Below are positions 44,172 through 54,116 of a stretch of DNA of 64,000 nt, piece after piece. Location of the stretch: positions 1 through 64,000 of the forward strand of contig CAMDCN010000005.1 of the NCBI GenBank assembly GCA_945890485.1, given 5' to 3'. The translations under genes were made by a program, and so were the position numbers. Below the pieces are notes generated by a model. The model was not told the origin of the DNA. It saw only the letters and a program-made list of their open reading frames with translations, and did no database searches. The first letter of the stretch is position 1; each line of letters begins with the position of its first letter. This DNA is from Candidatus Sulfopaludibacter sp. SbA3. Its GTDB lineage: Bacteria > Acidobacteriota > Terriglobia > Bryobacterales > Bryobacteraceae.

Positions 44172-46175
44172 ATGAACTTTCTCGATACCCTCTGGCTGAT
44201 TCCTGTGTTCCCGCTGCTGGGCGCGGCGCTGATGATGCTGCTTGGCCGGCATCAGTTTCTTGACCCGCAGATAGAGAATGGCTCCGTTGGGCACCATCAC
44301 CATCATGACCGCGGCCATGATCAGGACCTGCGTCCGCGGCAGGGTTCGCGGTGGTTGATTGGTCCGCTCTGCTCCGGGTTCGTTTTGCTCTCGTTCGTAT
44401 GGAGCCTGGGGGCGGTGTTCGCCGGGCGCACGGAACAGGTTTTATTCACTTGGGTGGCGGGCCTGCCGTTTCCGGCCTTCGATGGACGGATAGTGACCTT
44501 GACCGCCGACTGGGGCTACCTGCTCGATCCGCTGAGCGCGGTGATGATTCTGATGGTGACGGGAATTGGCTTCCTGATTCACATTTACTCGATCGCCTAC
44601 ATGGCGCATGACGGTGGGCTCTATCGCTACTTCGGCTGCCTGAACCTGTTTGTGTTCTTCATGCTCGTTCTGGTGATGGCGAACAACTACCTGCTGCTCT
44701 TTGTGGGTTGGGAGGGCGTGGGTCTCGCCAGCTACCTGCTGATCGGTTTCTACTTCAAGCGCAAGCCAGCGAGCGATGCGGCCATCAAGGCGTTTCTGAT
44801 GAACCGCATCGGCGACGCGGGCTACCTGATGGCGCTGTTCTTCCTGTTCGGTATCTTTGGCACGGTAAGGTTCACGGAGATGCAGGCTTCGGCGCATCCG
44901 CTGTTGCCGTGGGCGACGCTGCTGCTGCTGGCGGCGGCCGTCGGCAAGTCGGCACAGATTCCGCTGTTCACATGGCTGCCGGATGCGATGGAAGGTCCAA
45001 CACCGGTTTCGGCGTTGATGCACGCGGCAACGATGGTGACGGCTGGCGTTTATCTGATCGTCCGCGCGGAACCGTTCTTCCGCTTGACGCCGGAGGTTGG
45101 ATCGCTGACGGCCGCCATTGGCGCGGCGACGGCCGTGATCGCTGCCTCGATTGCGCTGGTGCAGCATGACATCAAGAAGGTGCTCGCCTATTCGACGGTC
45201 AGCCAGTTGGGTCTGATGTTTATGGCGCTGGGCGTAGGGGCGTACTGGGCGGCTTTGTTCCACGTCGTGACGCATGCGTTCTTCAAGGCGCAGTTGTTCC
45301 TGGGCGCTGGGTCCGTGATCCATGCGCTCGATGGGGAACAGGATCTGCGATTCATGGGAGGCTTGCGCCACCGGATGCCGCAGACGTTCCGCACGATGTT
45401 CATCGGTACGCTGGCGTTGGCTGGTTGGCCGGGGCTGGCGGGCTTCTTTTCGAAGGATTCCATTTTGACGAGCGCTTGGGCGGCGTCACCGGTGTTGTTC
45501 TGGGCCGGGTTGTTTACGGCGCTGTTGACGGCCTTCTATATGGGCCGGCTGCTCTTCCTGACCTTCTTTGGCGCTTACCGGGGCGATCAGCATATTCATG
45601 AGTCGCCGAAGCGGATGACTGTGCCGCTGTGGGTGCTCAGCATTGGCTCGATCAGCGCGGGTTGGTTTGCGACTCCGTTCGCGGGTTGGCTGGGCGCGAC
45701 GCCGGAGCCACACTCCTGGACGATCATGGTGGCGTCGGCTGTCGTCGCGATTGCGGGCCTTGGCCTTGCGTATCACTTTTACTTGAATCGTCCGGGGACG
45801 GCAGATCGTTGGGAGGAGGGCGTTGCACCGGTGGCCCGGTTGCTCCGCGCCCGTTGGTACTTCGACGATTTATACGAGATGGTGTTCGTCCGGGGTCTGG
45901 CGCGGCAGGGTGGCGACTGGCTTTCGGCGTGGGACCGGAGAGTGGTCGACGGTGGAGTGAATGGCGCGGGGTGGCTGGCGCGGAAGGTGGGCGATATCAG
46001 CAAGTGGAGCGATACCTGGATTGTTGACGGCGCGGTGAATCTTACGGCCATTTCCGTGAAGCTCTCTTCGTTCCCGGTTCGCTATCTGCAGACGGGTTTG
46101 GCGCAGAGCTATGTGTTTTTGATCGTGTTGAGCTTGGCTGCTATGGCCGGCTGGTACCTGCTGAGGAGCGCCTGA
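44172..46175 (+). CDS. nuoL: NADH-quinone oxidoreductase subunit L, with a His-rich loop
   Basis: A 667-residue proton-pumping antiporter-like subunit, full length, with a conserved core (GLASYLLIGFYFKRKPA, GKSAQIPLFTWLPDAMEGPTPVSALMHAATMV and LVQHDIKKVLAYSTVSQLG) and the long C-terminal lateral helix. The odd feature is a loop between the first two helices (about residues 26-58). It carries five histidines in a row (residues 41-45, bases 44292-44306) and DRGHDQ. It may bind metal or be a lineage-specific insert. Confidence 0.96.
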   Translation: MNFLDTLWLIPVFPLLGAALMMLLGRHQFLDPQIENGSVGHHHHHDRGHDQDLRPRQGSRWLIGPLCSGFVLLSFVWSLGAVFAGRTEQVLFTWVAGLPFPAFDGRIVTLTADWGYLLDPLSAVMILMVTGIGFLIHIYSIAYMAHDGGLYRYFGCLNLFVFFMLVLVMANNYLLLFVGWEGVGLASYLLIGFYFKRKPASDAAIKAFLMNRIGDAGYLMALFFLFGIFGTVRFTEMQASAHPLLPWATLLLLAAAVGKSAQIPLFTWLPDAMEGPTPVSALMHAATMVTAGVYLIVRAEPFFRLTPEVGSLTAAIGAATAVIAASIALVQHDIKKVLAYSTVSQLGLMFMALGVGAYWAALFHVVTHAFFKAQLFLGAGSVIHALDGEQDLRFMGGLRHRMPQTFRTMFIGTLALAGWPGLAGFFSKDSILTSAWAASPVLFWAGLFTALLTAFYMGRLLFLTFFGAYRGDQHIHESPKRMTVPLWVLSIGSISAGWFATPFAGWLGATPEPHSWTIMVASAVVAIAGLGLAYHFYLNRPGTADRWEEGVAPVARLLRARWYFDDLYEMVFVRGLARQGGDWLSAWDRRVVDGGVNGAGWLARKVGDISKWSDTWIVDGAVNLTAISVKLSSFPVRYLQTGLAQSYVFLIVLSLAAMAGWYLLRSA

Positions 46176-46178
46176 TCC

Positions 46179-47654
46179 ATGCCATGGCTCACTGCGCTAT
46201 TGGCGCTTCCTTTTTTTGGTTTGATCGTGCTGCTGGCGATTCCGGGGCAGGCACGGAACCTCGTCCGCCTTTGGGCGAATGCCGTGCTGCTGGCTGGCTT
46301 GGGCTTGGCGTTGCCGCTTTGGCAAGCGTTCGACCGCTCGGCTGGAAGTTATCAGTTCGTTGACCGGATGCCGTGGATTCCAACGCTGGGCGCGCAGTTC
46401 CTGCTGGGGGTTGACGGGATCAGCCTGCTGTTGGTGCTGTTGACCTCGCTGCTCGGGCCGATCGCGGCGCTCGCTTCGTGGAATGCCATCGAAGACCGCA
46501 CTAAAGAGTTCTACGCGATGCTGCTGCTCTTGCAGTTCGGCATGTTGGGGCTGTTCCTTTCGTTGGACCTGCTGCTGTTTTTTGTCTTCTTCGAAGTGGT
46601 GCTGGTGCCGATGTACTTCCTGATTGGCATCTGGGGCGGGGAGCGGCGGCTCTATGCCGCGATCAAGTTCTTTCTCTATACGCTGGCCGGCAGCGTAGTG
46701 CTGCTGCTCGGAATCATTGCGCTCTATTGGCAGGGCGGCCTGCAGTTGGCGCAGCCAACATTTGAGATCGCTGAACTGTTGAAGTTGCGTATGCCGCTCG
46801 ATGTACAGCGGTGGCTTTTCTGGGCGTTTTTTGTGGGCTTCGCGATTAAAGTGCCAATGGTGCCGTTCCACACGTGGCTGCCGGATGCGCATACGGAAGC
46901 GCCGACAGCGGGCTCCGTGCTGCTGGCCGGGGTGTTGTTGAAGATGGGCACGTACGGGTTCGTCCGGCTTTCGTTGCCGCTGTTCCCGGAGGCCGCGCAG
47001 GAGGCGGCGCCGATTCTCGCGGTGCTCTCGATTGTGGCGATCCTGTATGGCGCTTTGATCAGTTTGATGCAGCAGGATTGGAAGCGGCTGGTAGCGTATT
47101 CGTCGGTGAGCCACATGGGCTTCTGCACGTTGGGCCTAGCCGCGATGAACAGCAACGGCATCGCCGGGAGCGTGCTGCAGCAGGTTAACCACGGCATCTC
47201 AACGAGCCTGCTCTTCCTGCTGGTCGGGTTCATTTACGAGCGGCGGCACACGCGGCAGATTGCAGATTTCGGCGGCCTCGCGGTGGTGATGCCGCGGTTT
47301 GCGTTCGTCTTCGCGGTGGCTGTTTTTAGTTCGGCGGGTTTACCGCTGCTGAACGGGTTCATCGGCGAGTTCACGATTCTGCAAGGCGCGTTTATTGTGA
47401 GCCGGACGTGGGCGGCCTTCGCCGTCTTCGGGATTGTGCTGGGAGCGGCGTACCTGTTGTGGCTCTATCAGCGCACGATGTTGGGCGATTTACGGAACGA
47501 AGCCAATCGCGGCTTGGCGGATCTGTCGCCGCGGGAGTGGGCTACCGTGTTGCCGTTGCTGGCGCTGGCGCTGGCGATTGGCGTGTATCCGAAACCTTGG
47601 TTTGCGGTTCTGGAACGGCCGGTGCTCGAGATCGTCGGGAGGTTCGGACGATGA
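46179..47654 (+). CDS. nuoM: NADH-quinone oxidoreductase subunit M
   Basis: A 491-residue proton-pumping subunit with about 14 helices. Conserved segments include FFVFFEVVLVPMYFLIGIWG, KVPMVPFHTWLPDAHTEAPT and LMQQDWKRLVAYSSVSHMGF, with the key Glu, Lys and His residues. It starts three bases after nuoL and overlaps nuoN. Confidence 0.96.
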   Translation: MPWLTALLALPFFGLIVLLAIPGQARNLVRLWANAVLLAGLGLALPLWQAFDRSAGSYQFVDRMPWIPTLGAQFLLGVDGISLLLVLLTSLLGPIAALASWNAIEDRTKEFYAMLLLLQFGMLGLFLSLDLLLFFVFFEVVLVPMYFLIGIWGGERRLYAAIKFFLYTLAGSVVLLLGIIALYWQGGLQLAQPTFEIAELLKLRMPLDVQRWLFWAFFVGFAIKVPMVPFHTWLPDAHTEAPTAGSVLLAGVLLKMGTYGFVRLSLPLFPEAAQEAAPILAVLSIVAILYGALISLMQQDWKRLVAYSSVSHMGFCTLGLAAMNSNGIAGSVLQQVNHGISTSLLFLLVGFIYERRHTRQIADFGGLAVVMPRFAFVFAVAVFSSAGLPLLNGFIGEFTILQGAFIVSRTWAAFAVFGIVLGAAYLLWLYQRTMLGDLRNEANRGLADLSPREWATVLPLLALALAIGVYPKPWFAVLERPVLEIVGRFGR

Positions 47655-49084
47655 GCCACTTTTACACCGACGTTGACCACTTTGCGCTGCTGCCGGCGAT
47701 TCTGCTGGCTTTGTTTGGTTGTGCGATCTTCCTGTTTGATTTCCTGCTCGGGGAACGGTCGCGGCGCTGGCAATTGACGCTGGTGCTGCCGGGGCTCGCG
47801 CTGACGGGTTGGCACCTGTGGAAGCAGGGGCAGATCGCGCCGTTCACGGCGTTCCACGGGGCGTTGACGATTGACGCGTTTGGTCTGTTCTTCAACTGGT
47901 TGTTCCTGTTGACGGCCGCGCTGATCGCGGTGATCAGCTACCGGTATTTGGAGATCGAAGACGAGCATCAGGGCGAATACTACGGCTTGGTGCTAATGGC
48001 GCAGACCGGGGCCTACTTTATGGCCGTGGGTACGGAGCTGATCACGATTTTCGTGGGCTTGGAGACGATGTCGCTCAGCTTCTACGTGCTCGTGGGGTTT
48101 CTGCGGCGGAGCCGGCGGTCGAATGAAGCGGCACTAAAGTATTTAATTTTAGGTGCGTTTTCGAGCGGCATCCTGGCCTATGGGTTCTCGATTCTCTACG
48201 GCATCGCGGGTTCGACGTATCTGACGGATATTGCCGTGGCGGTGGCCGCGCGGCCGGCGTTCGATCCGCTTACCGTTCTCGCTATTTTGACCGTGAGCGC
48301 GGGAATCCTGTTCAAGATCTCCGCCGCGCCGTTCCATATGTGGGCGCCGGATGCTTATGAAGGCGCGCCGACAGCGGTGACGGCGTATCTGGCGGTTGGC
48401 TCGAAGATTGCGAGTCTTGCGCTGCTTTTGCGGTTGTTTCTGGGGCCGTTGGGTTCGGCGCGAGAGGCTTGGGAGCCTCTGCTGGTTTTGGCGGCGATCG
48501 CCAGCCTGACGGTGGGGAACCTTGCCGCCGTGACGCAGACGAACGCCAAGCGGCTATTGGCTTACAGCTCGATCGCCCACGCGGGTTACCTGTTGCTGGG
48601 GCTGGTGGCGGGGAACGCGACCGGGTTGCAGGGTATTGCGATTTACACCGGCGCTTATGTGTTCATGACGATTGGCGCGTTTCTGGTGCTGATGGCCGTG
48701 CATGGTGAAGAGATCGAAGACCTGAACGGGTTCGCGCGGCGGCATCCGGTGTACGCAGTGCCGATGGTGGTCTTCCTGCTCTCGCTGGCGGGGTTGCCAC
48801 CGACGGCTGGCTTTCTGGGCAAATACTACATCTTCCTGGCGCTGATCGAGAGCGGCCGCTATGTGCTTGCGTTGATTGGGGCGGCGTACGTGGCCGTCGC
48901 GCTGTTCTACTACTTCCGGCTGGTCCGGTCGATGTTTCTGCTGCCTGCGATTGAGGTGGAGAGGCCGAAGGCTTCGAGCCTGGGGCTGCGGGTGGCGCTG
49001 GGGGCGACGGGCCTGATCACGCTTGGCGCGGGCATCTATCCGGAGCCGTTCTTGCAGCTTGCCATGAGGTCGTTGCTCAAATGA
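47651..49084 (+). CDS. nuoN: NADH-quinone oxidoreductase subunit N
   Basis: A 477-residue antiporter-like subunit with 14 helices. Conserved parts are [44 protein letters not shown] and [20 protein letters not shown]. The ATG overlapping the nuoM stop (ATGA) was chosen over a longer open frame that begins inside nuoM. Confidence 0.95.
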   Translation: MSHFYTDVDHFALLPAILLALFGCAIFLFDFLLGERSRRWQLTLVLPGLALTGWHLWKQGQIAPFTAFHGALTIDAFGLFFNWLFLLTAALIAVISYRYLEIEDEHQGEYYGLVLMAQTGAYFMAVGTELITIFVGLETMSLSFYVLVGFLRRSRRSNEAALKYLILGAFSSGILAYGFSILYGIAGSTYLTDIAVAVAARPAFDPLTVLAILTVSAGILFKISAAPFHMWAPDAYEGAPTAVTAYLAVGSKIASLALLLRLFLGPLGSAREAWEPLLVLAAIASLTVGNLAAVTQTNAKRLLAYSSIAHAGYLLLGLVAGNATGLQGIAIYTGAYVFMTIGAFLVLMAVHGEEIEDLNGFARRHPVYAVPMVVFLLSLAGLPPTAGFLGKYYIFLALIESGRYVLALIGAAYVAVALFYYFRLVRSMFLLPAIEVERPKASSLGLRVALGATGLITLGAGIYPEPFLQLAMRSLLK

Positions 49085-50244
49085 TCGAATTCTGGCTTAT
49101 TCCTGTGGTGATGATGCTGGTGATTGTCGGGCTGTTCCCGCCGATCGCCGGGTACATCGTGTTGGTGGAGCGGAAGGTACTGGCCGATATGCAGGTCCGG
49201 CTGGGACCGATGCGGGTGGGTCCGCATGGTCTGCTGCAGCCGCTGGCGGATGCGTTGAAGCTGTTGCTGAAGGAAGACATTATTCCGCGGGATTCCGACA
49301 AAGGGATCTTCTATGTCGCGCCGATCCTTTCGATGTTTACGGCGTTTGTTGCCTTTGGCGTCGTTCCGTTTTCTGAACAGTTCCGCATCGCGGACGTGAA
49401 TGTAGGGTTACTCGTTATCAGCGCGCTGGGGAGCGTCGGGATACTGGGCATTGTGCTGGGGGGGTGGTCGTCGAACAGCCATTACCCGCTGCTCGGCGCG
49501 CTGCGCAGTTCGGCGCAGCTAGTGAGTTATGAGCTGGCGATGGGGCTGGGCTTGGTCTGCGGAGTGATGTCGGCGGGGACGCTGAGCATGGTGCAGATTG
49601 TTCGCAATCAGCAGACGCAGGGCGTCTGGTACGTCTTCGACAATTGGGGCGCGATGGCGCCCGCGTTTCTGATCTTCTTTATTGCGGCCGTGGCGGAAAC
49701 GAACCGGTCTCCCTTTGACTTGCCGGAAGCAGAGTCGGAGCTGGTGGCTGGGTTCCATACGGAGTACAGCGGCTTCCGCTGGGCGCTCTATATGTTGGCG
49801 GAGTACGGCAACATCTTCGTCGTGTCGGCGGTGTCGGTGACGTTGTTTTGGGGCGGCTGGCTACGGCCGTTTCCGAGCGTCGGCTGGCTTGAAGTTCCAT
49901 TGAATTATGGCGTGCCGTTCCTGCTGTTCGCCGGACCGGGGATCGCGTCGATTGTGTTGCTGGCCCCGAAGTTGAAGTACGCGCCGCATCGTTACGGGAT
50001 GTTGGTCGTTGGTGGGGCGTTGACGTTGGTTGGCGCTATTCTACTGATCCCGGCGGTGAACGCCGTGGCGGCGGCGCCTTTCTGGTTCCTGCTGAAAGTC
50101 GCCTTCTTCCTGTACGTGATGATCTGGTTTCGCGGGACCTTTCCGCGCTACCGATACGACCAATTGATGGACATCGGTTGGAAGGTTCTGATTCCGCTTG
50201 GGCTGGGGACGATTGCCTTGAACGCAGTCGTCGGAATGATCTAA
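49081..50244 (+). CDS. nuoH: NADH-quinone oxidoreductase subunit H
   Basis: A 387-residue subunit with eight or nine helices that forms the quinone tunnel entry with NuoB, D and A. Conserved segments are [33 protein letters not shown]-like (read in parts), [21 protein letters not shown] and [15 protein letters not shown]. It is the last gene of the cluster. In most nuo operons it lies between nuoG and nuoI. Overlap with nuoN is four bases. Confidence 0.96.
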   Translation: MIEFWLIPVVMMLVIVGLFPPIAGYIVLVERKVLADMQVRLGPMRVGPHGLLQPLADALKLLLKEDIIPRDSDKGIFYVAPILSMFTAFVAFGVVPFSEQFRIADVNVGLLVISALGSVGILGIVLGGWSSNSHYPLLGALRSSAQLVSYELAMGLGLVCGVMSAGTLSMVQIVRNQQTQGVWYVFDNWGAMAPAFLIFFIAAVAETNRSPFDLPEAESELVAGFHTEYSGFRWALYMLAEYGNIFVVSAVSVTLFWGGWLRPFPSVGWLEVPLNYGVPFLLFAGPGIASIVLLAPKLKYAPHRYGMLVVGGALTLVGAILLIPAVNAVAAAPFWFLLKVAFFLYVMIWFRGTFPRYRYDQLMDIGWKVLIPLGLGTIALNAVVGMI

Positions 50245-50303
50245 AAAAGTTGCGTTTGAGCGGAACGTTTTTAAGTTCGATCCGTATAAGCTTTCAACGG
50301 TAA

Positions 50304-50353
50304 CGTCTCCGCTAAAGTACCTTTCCCCAACGACAACCCCTTTAGCGGAGACG
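50304..50353 (+). promoter_or_regulatory. Long hairpin between nuoH and the beta-lactamase-like gene
   Basis: CGTCTCCGCTAAAG (50304-50317) and CTTTAGCGGAGACG (50340-50353) pair perfectly over 14 bp with a 22-nt loop. No T-run follows. The 3' arm holds GGAGAC, the only ribosome-binding-like sequence before the TTG at 50364, so the hairpin could hide it. A hairpin with the same TCCGCT/AGCGGA stem core precedes the RRM gene at 55812. Confidence 0.65.
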
Positions 50354-50363
50354 CCCGGTTTAA

Positions 50364-51365
50364 TTGAGTCAAAAACTGGTCTTGGCAATTCAGGAGCCTG
50401 GACTGTTCAAGATTCCCAGTTACGGACAGAATATCATTTTTTACGCAACTGTCATTTTATTCGCGGCGAGCTTGCCGGAGATACTTTCCGGCATCGGATC
50501 GTCCATTCCGGGGCGCGTTGGTGTATGCGTCCAGAACGATGCGGGGATACATTGCACGCGCGGCGCGGAGCGATTTTCCATGCAAAGCGTGATGAAGCTC
50601 CTGGTTGGTGTCGCGGTGCTCGATCGCGTCGACCGGGGTGAATGGCGGCTGACGGATGAGGTGATTGTCCGGCGGGAAGACTTGAGCGTGCATGTTCAGC
50701 CGCTGGCCCGGCTGGTGGGAGAACGTGGTTTCGCCACGGATATCGGTGACTTGGTGCGGCGCGCCGTAATTGCTAGCGATAGCGCGGCCACGGATGTCTT
50801 GCTGGCGCGGTTGGGTGGTCCGGCGCGGGTGCAGGCGTTGCTGCGCGCGAAGGGCGTCACCGGCATTCGGATCGACCGCGATGAGCGGCATCTGCAGACC
50901 GAGACGATCGGACTGAAGTGGCGCCCGGAGTTTGTGGATGCGGCGGCATTCGACCGTGCCGTGGCGGCCGTTTCGACGGCGCGGCGGGCGGCGGCGTACC
51001 GGCGGTATCAGGCCGATGCGCGGGACACGGCAACACCGCAAGGGATGACGGAGCTGCTCTGGGCCTTGGCGCAGGGCCGGTTGTTGTCGCCCAACTCGAC
51101 CGAATTTCTGTTGCAGGCGATGCGGGATACGACGACCTTTCCCGACCGGTTGAAAGCGGGTCTGGCGCCGGGGTGGAGCATCGGTCACAAGACAGGGACG
51201 AGCGGCGCGTGGGAGGGTGTGACGGCGGCTACCAACGACGTTGGCATTTTGTTCGGACCGAAGGGCGAGCGGATTGCGGTGACGGTGTTTATTGGAGACT
51301 CGACGGCCTCCGCGGCCGACCGCGCCGCGGTGATGGCGCGGATCGCAGCCGCCGCAGTTCGATAA
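50364..51365 (+). CDS. Class A beta-lactamase-like serine hydrolase
   Basis: About 333 residues. A hydrophobic segment at residues 24-43 may be an export signal or anchor. The active-site motif is S75-V-M-K78 within FSMQSVMK, a wording close to the PER/subclass A2 type. The second motif is S138-D-S140, where class A enzymes have SDN. The third is KTGTSG in IGHKTGTSGAWEG. DTATPQGMTELLWAL follows the usual pattern, and an acidic residue expected in the omega loop is not clear. The SDN change and the unclear Glu make a beta-lactam-hydrolysing role plausible but unproven. The start is uncertain: a TTG at 50364 is used, and no ATG lies before the catalytic serine. Confidence 0.8.
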   Translation: MSQKLVLAIQEPGLFKIPSYGQNIIFYATVILFAASLPEILSGIGSSIPGRVGVCVQNDAGIHCTRGAERFSMQSVMKLLVGVAVLDRVDRGEWRLTDEVIVRREDLSVHVQPLARLVGERGFATDIGDLVRRAVIASDSAATDVLLARLGGPARVQALLRAKGVTGIRIDRDERHLQTETIGLKWRPEFVDAAAFDRAVAAVSTARRAAAYRRYQADARDTATPQGMTELLWALAQGRLLSPNSTEFLLQAMRDTTTFPDRLKAGLAPGWSIGHKTGTSGAWEGVTAATNDVGILFGPKGERIAVTVFIGDSTASAADRAAVMARIAAAAVR

Positions 51366-51380
51366 ACTCGGGCAACGCCC

Positions 51381-52436
51381 ATGTCAACGCCTACGCCTCC
51401 GGTTCTGGGGGACCGCCTTCTTTCGCTCGACGCCTTTCGCGGCTTCACGATGCTCCTGCTGATATCCCACGGCTTCGGGATTTTTGCCGCCTTTAAAGAT
51501 CAGTACGCGTTCGCCCACCAGTTTGAACACGTCGCCTGGACCGGGTGTACGCTTTGGGACCTGATCCAACCGGCTTTTACGTTCATCGTCGGGGTGGCCG
51601 TGCCGATTGCTCTGGGGCGCCGTACGGCGGCATGGCGCCATGTGGCTTGGCGGGCGATCTTGCTGGTCGTTCTTTCCAATGTTCTTTCGAACTGGGGGAC
51701 GACGGGGCCGCTGAGGCTGCAACTGATCAATGTCCTGTGCCAGATCGCGTTTTCGTATGTGCTTTGCTACTTCGTGTTGCAACTGCCGTTCCGCGGGCAG
51801 GTGGTGGCGGCGTTGGCGATTCTGGTGGGACATCACGCGCTGTTCTTCGCGTTCCCGGGACCGGCCGGACCGTTTGATCCGCAGGCGAACCTTGCGGCGC
51901 GGGTTGATTTGGCCGTGCTCGGCTACAACTACTCGGGCTTCTATACAACGCTCAATTTCCTGGGCAATGCGCTGACTGTGTTGTTTGGTTGTTGGACCGG
52001 GCTGCTGTTGCTCTCAGACCGGACGCCGGCGGCGCGGCTGCGGATCCTGCTTGGCTGCGCCGTGGCGGCCTTTGCATTGGGATTGGCGATGGAGTCCTCG
52101 ATCCCGATGGTGAAGCGACTGTGGACGGGTTCGTTTTTGTTCTTCAGCACCGGTTGGGTGCTGGTAGGATTTGCCGTGTTCTATTGGCTGATCGAGATGC
52201 GGGGCTTGCGCGGGTGGACGTTTCCGTTGGTGGTCGTCGGGGCGAACAGCATATTCATCTACGCGTTTTCGCAGGTGCTGCGGGGCTGGCTTTCAAAAGG
52301 GCTGGCCGCTTTCGACGGCCAGCAGTTTGCGTTTCTCGGAACAGTGGGCGCAGTCCCCCACAACATCGTGGTGATGTTGGTGATGTGGGGGCTCTGCTAC
52401 TGGCTATACCAGCGACGAATTTTCTTCAAGATTTAG
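51381..52436 (+). CDS. DUF5009/YeiB-like membrane acyltransferase family protein
   Basis: A 351-residue protein with about ten helices. It begins with RLLSLDAFRGFTMLLLISHGFG, the hallmark of the heparan-alpha-glucosaminide N-acetyltransferase (HGSNAT)-like/DUF5009 family. GNSIF-like (GANSIFIYAFSQV) and W-rich helices follow. Members may acetylate glycans across the membrane; the substrate is unknown. It starts 16 bases after the serine-hydrolase gene. Confidence 0.85.
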   Translation: MSTPTPPVLGDRLLSLDAFRGFTMLLLISHGFGIFAAFKDQYAFAHQFEHVAWTGCTLWDLIQPAFTFIVGVAVPIALGRRTAAWRHVAWRAILLVVLSNVLSNWGTTGPLRLQLINVLCQIAFSYVLCYFVLQLPFRGQVVAALAILVGHHALFFAFPGPAGPFDPQANLAARVDLAVLGYNYSGFYTTLNFLGNALTVLFGCWTGLLLLSDRTPAARLRILLGCAVAAFALGLAMESSIPMVKRLWTGSFLFFSTGWVLVGFAVFYWLIEMRGLRGWTFPLVVVGANSIFIYAFSQVLRGWLSKGLAAFDGQQFAFLGTVGAVPHNIVVMLVMWGLCYWLYQRRIFFKI

Positions 52437-52879
52437 CTCAGCGCGGCGCGCACCTTATCGCTAAGTACTTTTCCGTCTAACCGTTTGCCGGCCAGTTTGG
52501 CCTTGGCCGCGTTCATGACGAGACCCATCTTCGCTTTGTCGGTGACGCCGGTTTCGGCGACGGCGGCAGCAATGGCGGCGTCGATCTCGGCTTCGGTGGG
52601 CGCGGCGGGCATGTAGCTTTCGACGATCGCCAACTCGGCTTCTTCCTTGGCGGCGGACTCCTCGCGTCCGGCGTTGCGGAACATCTCGATGGATTCCTTT
52701 CGTTGTTTGACGAGAATAGAGAGGATTTGCAGCTCGGCGGCCTCATCGAGCGGCTTGGCGTTGTCGGCCTGCCATTTGCTGAGCGCGGTCTTAATCATGC
52801 GCACGGCGCCGAGACGCACCTCCTCTTTTGCTTTCATTGCGGCGACCATGTCGCGCTGGATCTGATCAAGAAGAGGCAT
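52433..52879 (-). CDS. GatB/YqeY domain protein
   Basis: A 148-residue YqeY-like protein with VRLGAVRMIKTAL at residues 21-33, helical KQRKESIEMFRNAGREE and a C-terminal tRNA-binding-like half (MGLVMNAAKAKLAGKRLDG). The ATG at 52879 fits the family N-terminus (MPLLDQIQRDM). The role is linked to tRNA or amidotransferase biology but is not settled. Its end overlaps the convergent acyltransferase gene by four bases. Confidence 0.9.
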   Translation of the reverse strand: MPLLDQIQRDMVAAMKAKEEVRLGAVRMIKTALSKWQADNAKPLDEAAELQILSILVKQRKESIEMFRNAGREESAAKEEAELAIVESYMPAAPTEAEIDAAIAAAVAETGVTDKAKMGLVMNAAKAKLAGKRLDGKVLSDKVRAALS

Positions 52880-52927
52880 TGTATTTGCTATTCTAATAGT
52901 TCCCCCGATCTTTCTCATTCCTCACTC

Positions 52928-54097
52928 ATGCACATCAAAAAACAACGCCTATTGACTCCGGGGCCGACCCCTCTTTACCCACCGGCGCTGCATGCGATGA
53001 TGGCCAGCGATGTCCACCATCGGACCCAGGATTTCATTAAAATCCAAGGTTCCGCCATGCAGGGTCTGAAGAAGGCCATGGGCACGTCGAACGACACGCT
53101 CATCCTTACTGCGTCCGGTTCGGGCGCCATGGAGGCTTCGGTCTCGAACTTCTTCTCGAACGGGGACAAAGTCGTAGTCTGCTCGGCGGGCAAATTTGGC
53201 GAGCGCTGGGCGGAGATGGTGAAGGCTTTCGGCCTGGACGCCATTGTCCTGACAGAAGAATACGGCAGTGTGGTGAGCCCGGAAAGGCTTGCCGAGACCC
53301 TGAAAGCGAACCCGGACGCGAAGGGTGTTTTCATTCAGGCTTCGGAAACCTCGACCGGCGCGGCGCATGATGTCGAGGCGATGGCCAAGATCATTCGCGA
53401 GACGGACGCGATCTTCATCGTTGACGCCATTACCGGGCTGGGTACGATGCCGCTCGACATCGACGGATGGGGCATCGATATCTGCATTGGCGGTTCGCAG
53501 AAGTCGTTTATGATTCCGCCGGGTCTGGCGTTCATCAGCGTGAGCCCGAAGGCGTGGGGCTTGAATGCGAAGTCCTGCATGCCGCGTTACTACTTCGATC
53601 TGAAGCGGGAAAAGAAGATGGCGGATAAGGGCGAAAGCTCCTGGACGCCGAACACTTCGCACCTGATTGCGTTGAACGTCGCGCTCGAATACATCAACAA
53701 CCTGGGCATGGACAAGCTGATTGAGAATGCCCAGTTACTGGCGAAGGCCACCCGCAACGCAGCCGCCGCGCTCGGCCTGGAGCTGTTCTCGCCTAACAAT
53801 CCCGGTTCGTCGGTTACTGCTATCAAGGCGCCGGCGGGCATCGACTCGGGTGTCATCGTCAAGGGCTTCCGGAATCATTTCGGCGCCATTATTGCCAACG
53901 GCCAAGGCTCCATGCAGGGAAAGATTTTCCGCATGGCGCACCTGGGTTACTTTGACTTCGCGGATATGTTTGCCGTTATCGCCGGCCTGGAACTGCTGCT
54001 GCAGCAGAACGGGCATCCGGTGGAGCTCGGCAAGGGTGTCGCCGCTGTCCAGCGGCTCTATGCCGAAGTTGCCATGCCGCAGCCTGTGAAGGCCTAA
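52928..54097 (+). CDS. Class V aminotransferase (alanine-glyoxylate/phosphoserine type)
   Basis: A 389-residue PLP enzyme. LLTPGPTPLYPPALHAMM starts the family pattern, and ILTASGSGAMEASVSNF and GSQKSFMIPPGLAFI (with the PLP lysine) follow. The next gene is serA, 19 bp downstream, so it probably acts as the phosphoserine aminotransferase of serine synthesis. That assignment is inferred from context, because the sequence type alone also fits alanine-glyoxylate aminotransferase. The ATG at 52928 was chosen over a longer frame that reads into the yqeY gene. Confidence 0.9.
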   Translation: MHIKKQRLLTPGPTPLYPPALHAMMASDVHHRTQDFIKIQGSAMQGLKKAMGTSNDTLILTASGSGAMEASVSNFFSNGDKVVVCSAGKFGERWAEMVKAFGLDAIVLTEEYGSVVSPERLAETLKANPDAKGVFIQASETSTGAAHDVEAMAKIIRETDAIFIVDAITGLGTMPLDIDGWGIDICIGGSQKSFMIPPGLAFISVSPKAWGLNAKSCMPRYYFDLKREKKMADKGESSWTPNTSHLIALNVALEYINNLGMDKLIENAQLLAKATRNAAAALGLELFSPNNPGSSVTAIKAPAGIDSGVIVKGFRNHFGAIIANGQGSMQGKIFRMAHLGYFDFADMFAVIAGLELLLQQNGHPVELGKGVAAVQRLYAEVAMPQPVKA

Positions 54098-54116
54098 GAG
54101 ACCAAAGGAAATCAAT

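Noticed and set aside
43989-44318. Hydrophobic-looking minus-strand reading opposite the NuoL His-rich loop
   Set aside because: The Met/Val-rich stretch is simply the reverse complement of His codons. It overlaps nuoK and nuoL and has no independent support.
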